A DNA stretch of 23,599 nt from a virus. Under the pieces are notes generated by a model. The model had not been told where the DNA came from and ran no database searches. It saw nothing but the letters and a program-made list of their open reading frames with translations. The position numbers were made by a program, and so were the translations under genes. Of the stretch, positions 1-7,004 are shown in pieces. Position 1 is the stretch's first letter; every line of letters starts with the position of its first letter. The DNA is taken from positions 1 to 23,599 of IMG/VR virus record IMGVR_UViG_3300021478_000112. One strand, 5' to 3'.

Positions 1-1
1 T

Positions 2-544
2 AAGGATGACAAGGGGGACAACACTGCAATCTGTATCGCGGGCATGGACTCCTCAGGCATCCTCCATGTTGTGGACATGTACGCGCACAGGTATAGCCCA
101 ACCGAAGCGGTCGATAAGATGTTCGAACTTCAGGAGATGTACGACATCCAGACCTGGGTGGTGGAGGATGACAACATCTCCAAGGCTATCGGTCCGTTCC
201 TCGACCAGGAGATGATGAAGCGCCAAGTGTTCCTCTACCTTGAGCGTATCCGCCCTCATAAGGACAAGCAGGCCCGTGCAACCTCGATCCAGGCCCGTAT
301 GCGAGCGCAAGGCGTTCGCTTCAATTCCACGGCCCCCTGGTACTTCGACCTCTTCAATGAACTTGTTAACTTCCCAAGGGGAAAGACAGATGACCGCGTT
401 GACGCCCTCGCATGGATCGGCCTCATGCTCGCAAAGATGGTCCCTTCTGCAACACGGGAGGAACTTGACGAGCTTGCCTGGGAGGAAGAAATGGGCATCG
501 ATGACTACGACCAGGGAGGGCGCAGTGCAATCACTGGGTACTAA
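2..544 (+). CDS. terL: Terminase large subunit, C-terminal nuclease part (5' truncated)
   Basis: This is the 3' part of the packaging motor's large subunit; the ATPase half and the start codon lie before the window. The open frame runs from base 2 with no start, giving 180 residues. The RNase H-like nuclease fold is visible. An early strand with KGDNTAICIAG is followed by the VVDMYAHRYS segment. An acidic strand with VVEDDN sits in the middle, and TDDRVDALAW lies near the C-terminus, the usual last acidic metal-binding motif of TerL nucleases. The nuclease cuts concatemeric DNA at the portal during packaging. The position directly upstream of the portal gene fits the standard order. Which acidic residues bind metal is inferred from the family, not measured. 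Confidence 0.88.
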   Translation, partial: KDDKGDNTAICIAGMDSSGILHVVDMYAHRYSPTEAVDKMFELQEMYDIQTWVVEDDNISKAIGPFLDQEMMKRQVFLYLERIRPHKDKQARATSIQARMRAQGVRFNSTAPWYFDLFNELVNFPRGKTDDRVDALAWIGLMLAKMVPSATREELDELAWEEEMGIDDYDQGGRSAITGY

Positions 545-560
545 GGCGCATCCCGTAGGG

Positions 561-632
561 ATGGGGTTGGATACGCAGTGCGGTCAATGTGGCCGCGACA
601 TGTCCTCCTGCACCTGTGACTTCGGAGTATGA
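561..632 (+). CDS. Putative Cys-rich micropeptide (23 aa), CxxC/CxC
   Basis: A 23-codon frame sits in the gap between the terminase stop and the next small gene. Its product carries CGQCGRD followed by CTC, so four cysteines are spaced CxxC-x6-CxC like a minimal zinc knuckle. A purine-rich GTAGGG lies immediately before the ATG, closer than usual for a ribosome binding site. Its stop codon lies just before the start of the next small gene. I do not recognise a family. The cysteine spacing argues for a real product; the very short length and tight Shine-Dalgarno spacing argue against it. A possible role in binding metal or nucleic acid is only inference. Confidence 0.4.
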   Translation: MGLDTQCGQCGRDMSSCTCDFGV

Positions 633-634
633 CG

Positions 635-736
635 ATGGACTTCTGGACATGGCTTGGCTACTCACTCCTCGGCCTCCTGGTCATTGCGGCCATCTTTGTG
701 GTCTTCTACATTCACCTTCTTGCGAGTATTGACTGA
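635..736 (+). CDS. Putative single-pass membrane micropeptide (33 aa)
   Basis: The 33-residue product is almost entirely one hydrophobic helix, LLGLLVIAAIFVVFYIHLL, flanked by MDFWTW and by SID at the C-terminus. An ATG at 629 is in the same frame, but the GGAG at 624-627 lies 7 nt before the ATG at 635 and only 1 nt before 629, so 635 is chosen. The stop TGA shares a base with the portal ATG (736), which suggests translational coupling. The role is unknown. A host-membrane peptide is plausible from the sequence, but no family is recognised. Confidence 0.55.
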   Translation: MDFWTWLGYSLLGLLVIAAIFVVFYIHLLASID

Positions 737-3036
737 TGGACAACGAAGATAAAGATGGCAACGAGTGGTTGCCAGTTGAATTCACCACGAAGATTACTCT
801 CGACGTGGAGACCCTTCGCTCACCCAATCTGGTGCCCCGCTTCAGCGAGGACGAGATGGATGCGCTCGGGCATATGGTTGTGGAGGACTTCGAACGCGAC
901 CGCCAGACCCGCTTCGAGTGGGAACAGCGGATGGCGAACGCCTTGCGCCTCGCCCTCCAGGTGACCGAGAAGAAGACATTCCCCTGGGAGGGCGCAGCCA
1001 ATGTCAAGTTCCCGCTCATCACCATTGCAGCCATGCAATACCAGAGCCGAGCCTATCCTGCTCTCGTTAATGGTCCTAGTCCTGTTGCCGCTCGCCCTCT
1101 GGTGTCCATGCCGAAGATGCGTATGCCGCCGATGCCGCCTCAGCAGCAAGGTCAGCCACCTGATCCGAAGGCCCAGGCTGCCATGCAGCAGTTCCAGCAA
1201 CAAGCCCAGCAACTGAAGGCCAAGTACGACGCTGAGTGCGACCGCGCCGAAGCCATTGCCAACCACATGTCCTACCAGATTCTGGAAGAGGACGAACAAT
1301 GGGAAGAGAACCATGACAAGGCACTCCTCATCCAGTCAATACTTGGCTGCGTATTTAAGAAGTCTTACTTCGACCCCATTCGGTGTCACAACGTTTCAGA
1401 GTGTGTCAGCCCCAGGGACATCGTCGTTGACTACTTCACACAATCCATCGAGACAGCCCCCAGGCTCACCCACATCGTCTACCTCTCCGCCAACGATTGT
1501 TACGAGAGAACTGCACGCGGAATCTTCTCTGCGATGCATACGGACGCCCCTAAGCCAGACCCCAAGCTCACCTACGCCACCGACCAGGAGCAGAACGAGC
1601 GCATGGGACTCGTCCAGCAGCCCGACGACCATGACGCGCCATATGAGTTGCTGGAACAGCATAGGACACTTGATTTTGACGGCGACGGATACGGAGAACC
1701 TTATACAGTTACTGTCCGTTATGACACACGGCAGGTGCTGCGCATCGTGCCGCGATTCACTCGCTCGTGCATTACTTACGCCCCCACCGGAAAGCTCCTA
1801 AGGATCGAGCCGGTCTGCGCCTTCACCAAGTACCCCTTTATCCCTTCGCCGGATGGAGGCTTCTATGATCTTGGCTTCGGCGCACTCCTCGGCCCCATCA
1901 ACGAGACCATCGATAGTGCCATCAATCAGCTCCTCGATGCGGGTACCCTCCAGACTGCTGGAGGAGGATTTGTCGGAAGGGGCTTCAAGAACAAGAAAGG
2001 CGAGTACAGGTTCCGCCCAGGTGAGTGGAAGACAGTCGATAGCACAGGCGACGACATCAGGAAGAACGTCGTCCCCCTACCGACTAACCCGCCGTCTCCG
2101 GCCCTCTTTCAGTTGCTGACCCTTCTGATCGAGTATGGCGAAGCCGTTGCAGGCGCAGTAGACATCCTCCAGGGCAAGAACCCCGGCCAGAATACCCCGG
2201 CAGAGACGAGCCGGGCGATGGTCGAACAAGGCATGAAGGTCTTCAATGGAATCTACAAGCGTACCCATCGTGCCCAAACGCAGGAGTTCCGCAAGCTCTA
2301 TCGCCTCAATACCATCTTCCTCTCCGAGGACATGCCCTACTATGCACGAGCCGTCCCTCTCGAATCCCAAAGTGCCGCAGGCCTCTATAAAGGTGCTAAT
2401 GTCAACATCAGATGTTCAGCTGATCCTTTCTATATGTCAGACGCCCAGCGGTATAACCAGGCAACAGCACTACTGCAAGCTGCGCACGCGAGCCCCGGCT
2501 ACGACCTCTATCAGGTCAACCGCTACTACCTACAGGCCCTGAAGATCCCGAGCATCGACACCTTCCTGCCCGACCCCAAAGGACCCTTTGCGGTGCCGCC
2601 GATGCCGAACCCGAAGATCGTGGAAGCGCAGATGAAAGCCCAAGCTGCCCAGCTCAAGGAGCAACTTAACTTCAAGATGAAGTTGATGGAGCTAATTCAG
2701 AAGGCCGAGTTGCAGGCAGCACAGATCAAGCTGATGGAAGCACAGGCAGTACAGGCCTTGGCAGAAGCAAAGGGAGTAGACACAGGACACCAGATCGCCC
2801 TGCTCGATGCCCAGATTGCGGCCGCCAAGAACAAGCAGGAGGGCACTCTCGAAGCCATCAAGCTCCTGCATGAGATGAGTCAAGGAGATGAAGATGGTGG
2901 AAGTAAGTCGGGAGGAATGGGTTCTATGGCGGGATCATCCGGTGACGGAGGCGCTATGGGCAATGCTGCAACGGCACCACAAGGACCTGGAGGAGGCCCA
3001 TTTGGAGCGCTTCCGACAGCAGGTAGTCCTTTCTGA
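736..3036 (+). CDS. Portal protein
   Basis: This 766-residue protein is the dodecameric head-vertex ring through which DNA is packaged and ejected. It follows terminase and precedes scaffold and capsid genes. The N-terminal half holds a family-typical KTFPWEGAANVKFPL segment (about 80-94), a Pro/Gln-rich insertion (about 125-160) and the EDEQWEENHDKALL helix (about 185-198). The core continues with GFGALLGPINETIDSAINQLLD (about 380-401) and the GAVDILQGKNPGQNTPAETS stretch (about 473-492), typical of portals. Residues about 627-717 form a long charged Gln/Ala/Lys helix, like the C-terminal barrel helix of P22-type portals. The last 49 residues switch abruptly to Gly/Ser/Ala low complexity exactly where another gene starts in a different frame. 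The exact portal subfamily is uncertain. Confidence 0.9.
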   Translation: MDNEDKDGNEWLPVEFTTKITLDVETLRSPNLVPRFSEDEMDALGHMVVEDFERDRQTRFEWEQRMANALRLALQVTEKKTFPWEGAANVKFPLITIAAMQYQSRAYPALVNGPSPVAARPLVSMPKMRMPPMPPQQQGQPPDPKAQAAMQQFQQQAQQLKAKYDAECDRAEAIANHMSYQILEEDEQWEENHDKALLIQSILGCVFKKSYFDPIRCHNVSECVSPRDIVVDYFTQSIETAPRLTHIVYLSANDCYERTARGIFSAMHTDAPKPDPKLTYATDQEQNERMGLVQQPDDHDAPYELLEQHRTLDFDGDGYGEPYTVTVRYDTRQVLRIVPRFTRSCITYAPTGKLLRIEPVCAFTKYPFIPSPDGGFYDLGFGALLGPINETIDSAINQLLDAGTLQTAGGGFVGRGFKNKKGEYRFRPGEWKTVDSTGDDIRKNVVPLPTNPPSPALFQLLTLLIEYGEAVAGAVDILQGKNPGQNTPAETSRAMVEQGMKVFNGIYKRTHRAQTQEFRKLYRLNTIFLSEDMPYYARAVPLESQSAAGLYKGANVNIRCSADPFYMSDAQRYNQATALLQAAHASPGYDLYQVNRYYLQALKIPSIDTFLPDPKGPFAVPPMPNPKIVEAQMKAQAAQLKEQLNFKMKLMELIQKAELQAAQIKLMEAQAVQALAEAKGVDTGHQIALLDAQIAAAKNKQEGTLEAIKLLHEMSQGDEDGGSKSGGMGSMAGSSGDGGAMGNAATAPQGPGGGPFGALPTAGSPF
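2882..2887 (+). promoter_or_regulatory. Ribosome binding site inside the portal gene
   Basis: AAGGAG lies 6 nt upstream of the ATG at 2894 and directly abuts the ATG at 2888. It is a strong Shine-Dalgarno match embedded in portal codons. It supports independent translation of the overlapping frame and favours 2894 as its start. Confidence 0.65.
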
Positions 3037-3136
3037 TGACTGGACCAAGGTAAGAGACGCCAAGGCTATAGGCGCATACGAAGTGTATAGCTACCTTCTA
3101 GATATGGATGAAGAAGATGTCAACGCAAGTGAATAG
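2894..3136 (+). CDS. Conserved-looking small phage protein overlapping the portal 3' end
   Basis: The 80-residue product has ordinary protein composition, with SREEWVLWRDHP near the start and a helical KDLEEAHLERFRQQ segment, and ends in an acidic DMDEEDVNASE tail. It is read in a different frame from the portal and overlaps it by 143 nt. An ATG at 2888 is also in frame, but AAGGAG at 2882-2887 sits 6 nt from 2894, which is the better start. Small proteins with an EEW-WRDHP-type opening occur after podovirus portals as far as I recall, but I cannot name a function. The portal frame becomes low-complexity through the overlap, so this frame appears to be the one under constraint. A head-assembly accessory role is only suggested by position. 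Confidence 0.75.
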   Translation: MVEVSREEWVLWRDHPVTEALWAMLQRHHKDLEEAHLERFRQQVVLSDDWTKVRDAKAIGAYEVYSYLLDMDEEDVNASE

Positions 3137-3374
3137 AGTTACAGCCTTCCAGGCCGCAGTCAACGCAATGCATAGGCTTGAGGACGACCTCGCAAGAGGC
3201 GCAAAGGTCCGTAAGGACGACCTCGACCTGATCCGCTATGCCCTCCGCTCGGGCTTCATCAAGGCGCTCATCGAGAACGCCCTGTCCGATGCTGAGCGTA
3301 AGGAGTTCGATGCAATGGAGAAGGCGCATGTCATGAAGTTCTTCGCCGAAGAGGACAAGAGTAATGTTTACTAA
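3108..3374 (+). CDS. Small hypothetical helical protein in head module
   Basis: The 88-residue product is charged and predicted helical from its pattern (FQAAVNAMHRLEDDLARG, then LIRYALRSGFIKALIENAL). It overlaps the end of the upstream gene by 29 nt and the start of the GroES-like gene by 11 nt, so it sits in a tightly coupled string. The start is uncertain. ATG 3108 has no clear ribosome binding site, while ATG 3117 is preceded only by a purine run (GAAGAAG). I do not recognise a family. Codon use matches its neighbours, and the sequence has no cysteine or membrane segment. A real gene is likely from packing and composition. Confidence 0.72.
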   Translation: MKKMSTQVNRVTAFQAAVNAMHRLEDDLARGAKVRKDDLDLIRYALRSGFIKALIENALSDAERKEFDAMEKAHVMKFFAEEDKSNVY

Positions 3375-3672
3375 ATGGAAACCCGCAGGCCAGTTCGTCC
3401 TCGTGGCGATGGACAAGGTCCCTGAGAAGGTGGGCAGTATCATCATGCCCCCGGCGAAGACAGAGCGCGAAGAGATGGCGCACATGGAAGGCACCCTCGT
3501 AGCTGTAGGCTGCGATGCATGGGCTGACCGTCATGCGCCCGCCAAGGTAGGCGATAGAGTCCTCTTTGCCAAGTACGCAGGCTTCCTGCGCGAAGAGAAC
3601 GGCGTCAAGTACCGTGTAATGCACGACCTCGACATCGTCATGGTCCTGCACAAGGAGAACAATGATGACTGA
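3364..3672 (+). CDS. GroES-like co-chaperonin (phage cpn10)
   Basis: This 102-residue protein has the layout of the 10-kDa co-chaperonin that caps GroEL. An N-terminal strand (GQFVLVAMDKVPEKVGS) leads to a hydrophobic tripeptide IIM at 26-28, matching the IVL/IVM tip of the GroES mobile loop that docks to GroEL. Next come EGTLVAVG (about 42-49), the core KVGDRVLFAKYAG (about 61-73) and a C-terminal HDLDIVMVL matching the ESDILAIV end of GroES. Length is near the usual 97 residues. The region of the GroES roof hairpin (about 50-60) is short. Known phage relatives such as T4 gp31 replace host GroES for capsid folding. Position beside the scaffold and capsid genes fits that role. The partner chaperonin would be the host's. 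Confidence 0.85.
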   Translation: MFTKWKPAGQFVLVAMDKVPEKVGSIIMPPAKTEREEMAHMEGTLVAVGCDAWADRHAPAKVGDRVLFAKYAGFLREENGVKYRVMHDLDIVMVLHKENNDD

Positions 3673-4519
3673 TGAAGTGATGGATGATGGTAACGAAGGG
3701 ATCGATCCGGTAGTACTCGCGGAGGCCGCCGAGCAAGGCTGGGTCCCGCAGGACCAATGGAAGGGTAAGCCCGAGGAGTGGAGTGATGCCGAGACGTTCG
3801 TCAGGCGTGGGCGGGAAATCAATCCCATCCTACGCAAGGCTCTTAAGAAGGAGCGTGAGCGCACCGCTGCACTTGAGACTGAGCTACGTGCGACTGGGGC
3901 TACTGTTGCTGAACTGCGCGAGTACTTGGCGAAAGTTGAGGAGAGGGCTACGGCGAATGCTCTTGCGTCCCTGAAGCGTGCCCGCACAGCCGCCCTCGAA
4001 GCCGGGGATCATGCCGCCGCAGCGGAGGCCGAAGAACAGATGGACCAGCTCAAGGACTCTCCTTCTGCGGTCCCGAAGGCCAAGACCGCCACCACCCAAA
4101 CGATCCATCCCCAGGTCCAGTCCTGGATGGACGACAACCCTTGGTACAATGACGACGAAGACATGAAGGCGTATGCTGATGGCATTGCCCAACGTCTGAT
4201 GCAGGCTCGTGCAGGTACGACCTTCGAGCCGAAGGATATCCTGCCCACCGTGACGGATAAGGTGAAGAAGATGTTCCCGGCCAAGTTCCAGGGCGATGCG
4301 CCGCCGAGCGCCATGTTTGAAGGTGGGGGTGGTGGTGGCACCGGTGGGACCCGCTCAGGCCTCCCCACTGGCGGTAAGAGCGCCTTCGACAAGCTGCCCG
4401 CCGAGGCCCGTTCCCAGTTCAAGCGCTTCTACGAGGCTGGCTACTATATCGACCTCAAGACCAAGAAGCCTCTCGACCTCAAAGCCGCCCAGGCGGAATA
4501 CCTCAAGGAGTATGAATAA
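3665..4519 (+). CDS. Scaffold-like head assembly protein
   Basis: The product (284 residues from this start) is strongly charged and mostly helical. It opens with an acidic stretch, then the WVPQDQWKGKPEEWSDAETF block (about 27-46) seen before coiled coils in many podovirus scaffold proteins. A long coiled coil follows (about 55-130), then a linker, a DDNPWYNDDEDMKAYADGI helix (about 156-175), a Gly-rich stretch at about 219-230 and a C-terminal helical region ending KAAQAEYLKEYE. Scaffolds line the inside of the procapsid and leave before DNA enters. The position between GroES and the capsid genes supports the call. ATG 3662 is also possible. AAGGAG at 3652-3657 is 7 nt from 3665 and 4 nt from 3662, so 3665 is preferred. 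The gene overlaps the GroES stop by 8 nt. Confidence 0.78.
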   Translation: MTDEVMDDGNEGIDPVVLAEAAEQGWVPQDQWKGKPEEWSDAETFVRRGREINPILRKALKKERERTAALETELRATGATVAELREYLAKVEERATANALASLKRARTAALEAGDHAAAAEAEEQMDQLKDSPSAVPKAKTATTQTIHPQVQSWMDDNPWYNDDEDMKAYADGIAQRLMQARAGTTFEPKDILPTVTDKVKKMFPAKFQGDAPPSAMFEGGGGGGTGGTRSGLPTGGKSAFDKLPAEARSQFKRFYEAGYYIDLKTKKPLDLKAAQAEYLKEYE

Positions 4520-5058
4520 TGTCCAAGCCGTACGAAGTCCGTCATCCTGACGCCATCCCGAGTCGGGCACAGGTGCAGAATGATCTGGCCCCAGAAAAGG
4601 CTCCTGCACAAGAGCCTGTAACATCTGGTAACAATGATACCTTGCCCCGTCGTCGCATGATTGGCGGCGGAAGTAAACTTGGTGTAGACTGTCGCAAACT
4701 CATAGAAGCGGGGTTCCACCCCTACTGGCGCAACGATATGGACGGCAGAGTCCAGGAAGCGCTTGCCAATGGCTATGAGTTCGTCCATCCAGACGAGATT
4801 GAGGAAGTAAATCTCCGCGTCGGCGCACAGCCGATGTCGGCGGATAAAGTTAGCCGGATTGTTGGCTACACAGACAAGGGTGATCCCATTACTGCCTACT
4901 TGATGAAGATCAAGAAAGAGTGGTTTGAGGAGAATCAGGCCTTCTACCAGAAGCGCAATGATGCCATTGATCGTGCAGTCAGGACCGGGAACATTTCTTC
5001 GGTAGAGCAAGGCTACTCCCCCAAAGAGGGCATTACCTACCAGACTCGAAATCGTTAA
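4519..5058 (+). CDS. Conserved head-module protein, function unknown
   Basis: The 179-residue protein starts on the last base of the scaffold stop codon, with AAGGAG 8 nt upstream. The N-terminal 45 residues look disordered (PSRAQVQNDLAPEKAPAQEP). A compact part follows with EAGFHPYWRNDMDGRVQEAL and then NGYEFVHPDEIEE. This arrangement, an aromatic-Arg-Asn-Asp segment followed by GYEFV, is common to small proteins found between scaffold and capsid genes in podoviruses. The middle part carries the GYTDKGDPITAYLMKIKKEWFEE stretch, and the C-terminus is a charged helix ending YQTRNR. A structural or head-assembly role is inferred from position. No enzymatic motif is seen. Confidence 0.8.
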   Translation: MSKPYEVRHPDAIPSRAQVQNDLAPEKAPAQEPVTSGNNDTLPRRRMIGGGSKLGVDCRKLIEAGFHPYWRNDMDGRVQEALANGYEFVHPDEIEEVNLRVGAQPMSADKVSRIVGYTDKGDPITAYLMKIKKEWFEENQAFYQKRNDAIDRAVRTGNISSVEQGYSPKEGITYQTRNR

Positions 5059-5070
5059 TGGAGGCCTGAA

Positions 5071-5754
5071 ATGGCTAACCCGGCAGCACCACATGGCATG
5101 TGCCCCGTGGCGTACCTCAACGGTGCGCCCTGGACAGGCAAGGCCAACCTCTACCACATCCAGTCCACCGACACCATTGCCTACTACATTGGCGACATCA
5201 TGCAGGCTGTTACTGCAACTGCCAACGGTAGTACGGTCGGGTCGGATAGCCTGGGTGTCCCGAATGTGACGGGCTTCCCGCTCGGCGTCTCGGTCACTGG
5301 CTATGGTGCTTCCGGCACTGCCAACGTCGGTGCCTTCATTGGCCCTATCGTCGGCGTGCAAGTAGCGCCCGTAGGCGCTGGTGCCAACAATGCGCAAGGC
5401 CAGAACGTCAACCTGAACGTCATGTCGGTCCCTGCCGTCAAGACTCACGACTACTATGTGTGGATCGCAGATGACCCGAACCTGATCTTCGAGATTCAGG
5501 GATCGGCCTCACTGGCCTGCACAGCCTCCAACACAGTTGAGTCGAACACTACGTTCTTCCCGACTGCACCGGCAACCTCGTTCGGCCCGGTGTCGGCAAC
5601 CGTAGTGGACACTCTGGTGACCTCTGCGACTGCGCCTCTGAAGGTCGTAAGCATCCCCTACCGCGTGAACGTTAGCTTCGGTGTGAATATGCCGCTGCTT
5701 GTGAAGTTCAACACGCACTTCCTCAACGTCGCGTCCGGTACTACCGGCCAGTAA
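5071..5754 (+). CDS. Probable capsid decoration or minor head protein
   Basis: The 227-residue protein is rich in Gly, Ala, Thr, Val and Asn, with alternating hydrophobic residues typical of all-beta virion proteins and no catalytic motif. It opens with NPAAPHGMCPVAYLNGAPW, and NGAPWTGKANLYHI resembles the N-terminus of small phage structural proteins next to capsids. GGAGG at 5060-5064 lies 6 nt before the ATG. It lies 12 nt upstream of the major capsid gene, a usual place for head decoration or stabilising proteins. The decoration role is inference from composition and position; a minor structural protein is the alternative. Confidence 0.72.
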   Translation: MANPAAPHGMCPVAYLNGAPWTGKANLYHIQSTDTIAYYIGDIMQAVTATANGSTVGSDSLGVPNVTGFPLGVSVTGYGASGTANVGAFIGPIVGVQVAPVGAGANNAQGQNVNLNVMSVPAVKTHDYYVWIADDPNLIFEIQGSASLACTASNTVESNTTFFPTAPATSFGPVSATVVDTLVTSATAPLKVVSIPYRVNVSFGVNMPLLVKFNTHFLNVASGTTGQ

Positions 5755-5766
5755 TAGGAGACTATC

Positions 5767-6696
5767 ATGCCAGGAATTGGCGGTATCATCACCACAGGCG
5801 CACACCCCAAGGCGCTCTGGCCGGGAATCAAGGCGTGGTGGGGTCGTACGTACGCGGAGCACCAGGAAGAATGGCCGCACCTCTTCATGCAGGATTCGTC
5901 CCACATGAACTACGAGGAAGACGTCCAGGTCATCGGGTTCGGTCTCGCGTCGGTCAAGCCGGAAGGCGCTGGTACGATCTACCAGTCCGAAGTACAGGGC
6001 TTCATCACGCGGTACGTCCACCTCGCGTATAGCCTCGGCTATATCGTGACGCAGGAAGAGCTGGAGGACAACCTCTACGAGAAGGTGAGCAAGCGGAGGG
6101 CAGCATCGCTGGCCTTTAGCTTCCGCCAGACCAAGGAGAACGTTGCAGCGAACATCTACAACAACGCCTTCACCTCGGGTGTGCAGTTCCAGGGTGGGGA
6201 TGGAGTGTCGCTCCTGAATGTGGCTCACCCGAATACCTCGGGCGGCACCTTCAGCAACATGCTCGCAGTTGGCGCAGACCTCTCAGAAGCAAGCCTGGAG
6301 GACCTGATCGTGCAGATCATGGGTGCTACGGATGACGTAGGCAACCTGATCAACATCATGCCGCAGTCGCTCCTGGTCCCTCGGCAGGAATGGTTCAATG
6401 CCAACCGGATCATGAAGTCTGTGTTCCAGTCTGGCACGGCCAACAACGACATCAATGTCATCAAGGCCGAAGGCTCGATCCCCGGTGGCATCCACGTCAA
6501 CCACTACTTCACGTCCCCTCACGCATGGTTCATCCGCACGAACTGTCCTGACGGCATGAAGATGTATCAGCGTGTCGCCATCACGTTCGAGCAGGACAAC
6601 GACTTCGATACGGGCAACGCCAAGGCCAAGAGCCGTGAGCGTTACTCGTTCCTCTGGACCGATCCGCGTGGTCTCTTCGGGAGCAATGGGCCGTGA
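5767..6696 (+). CDS. Major capsid protein
   Basis: The 309-residue protein fits the HK97-fold shell subunit. It has an early loop region with IGFGLASVKPEGAGTIY (about 57-73), a long helix and the EELEDNLYEKVSKRRAASLAFS segment (about 98-119). A conserved HP follows GDGVSLLNVAHPNTSGG (about 143-160), with LLVPRQEWFNANRI (about 204-217) in the P-domain. It ends in a strand-rich part with DFDTGNAKAKSRERYSF. The AHPNTSGG motif and the DFDT...R segment are typical of phage major capsid proteins. AGGAG lies 6 nt before ATG 5767, a strong site for a highly expressed gene. Neighbours (scaffold, decoration-like protein) agree. No cleaved scaffolding delta domain is evident, consistent with a separate scaffold gene. 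Confidence 0.88.
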   Translation: MPGIGGIITTGAHPKALWPGIKAWWGRTYAEHQEEWPHLFMQDSSHMNYEEDVQVIGFGLASVKPEGAGTIYQSEVQGFITRYVHLAYSLGYIVTQEELEDNLYEKVSKRRAASLAFSFRQTKENVAANIYNNAFTSGVQFQGGDGVSLLNVAHPNTSGGTFSNMLAVGADLSEASLEDLIVQIMGATDDVGNLINIMPQSLLVPRQEWFNANRIMKSVFQSGTANNDINVIKAEGSIPGGIHVNHYFTSPHAWFIRTNCPDGMKMYQRVAITFEQDNDFDTGNAKAKSRERYSFLWTDPRGLFGSNGP

Positions 6697-6821
6697 AGAA
6701 GAAAGTTCCTGTCACGAAGGCCAAGGCAATGCATAACAAGGCCAAGCCCCTTAAGGACAAGGTGAAGCCTGCCGGTAAGCCGGTGGGCATCCCCAAGATG
6801 CGTAAGGGATACGCCAAGTAG
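6693..6821 (+). CDS. Lys-rich basic peptide (42 aa, GTG start)
   Basis: A 43-codon frame begins with GTG overlapping the capsid stop (GTGA) and ends just before the next gene. About a third of its residues are lysine, in runs such as KKKVPVTKAK and KPLKDKVKPAGKP, with no hydrophobic core. GGAG at 6680-6683 is 9 nt upstream, a somewhat long spacing. A later in-frame ATG at 6729 would give a 30-residue product. The composition suggests a nucleic-acid-binding or capsid-interior peptide. This is inference; I recognise no family. Its fit in a stop/start-coupled operon gives moderate support that it is translated. Confidence 0.6.
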   Translation: MKKKVPVTKAKAMHNKAKPLKDKVKPAGKPVGIPKMRKGYAK

Positions 6822-6830
6822 GAGAAGGTC

Positions 6831-7004
6831 ATGCCACTGAAGAAAGGGAAATCGAAGAAGACCATCTCATCGAACATCTCTGAGTTCCACAAGGGCAAGA
6901 CCTTCGCCCACACTGCGAAGAAGTTTGGCAAGGCCACTGCAAATAAACAAGCGGTGGCCGTTGCTTTATCTACTGCCCGAAAATCCAAAGGGAGAGGACG
7001 ATGA
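6831..7004 (+). CDS. Small basic protein, DUF6496-like
   Basis: The 57-residue protein reads MPLKKGKSKKTISSNISE, then a middle part, then KQAVAVALSTARKSKGRGR. This is the layout of the DUF6496 family, in which PLKKG-SKKTIS-NI is followed by KQAVAIALSTARK. Here about 20 extra residues (FHKGKTFAHTAKKFGKA) lie between the two conserved blocks. GGAG at 6821-6824 is 6 nt before the ATG. The function of the family is not known to me; its strong positive charge suggests nucleic-acid contact. It sits between the Lys-rich peptide and another small gene, straight after the capsid gene, so a virion or DNA-compaction role is possible. Family recognition is good; role is open. Confidence 0.75.
   Translation: MPLKKGKSKKTISSNISEFHKGKTFAHTAKKFGKATANKQAVAVALSTARKSKGRGR

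Noticed and set aside
240-560. Upper part of a 130-codon frame overlapping the terminase end
   Set aside because: Over the terminase gene it is a shadow frame; only the final 23 codons from 561, outside the terminase gene, look protein-like.
2880-3036. Programmed frameshift from portal into the overlapping frame
   Set aside because: No clear slippery heptamer was seen near 2880-2900, and the second frame has its own ribosome site and ATG, so separate translation is simpler.
4444-5448. A 334-codon open frame on the minus strand
   Set aside because: It lies opposite two well-supported + strand genes and across their boundary. It has no ribosome site context or recognisable protein pattern, and GC-rich codon use opens such frames by chance.
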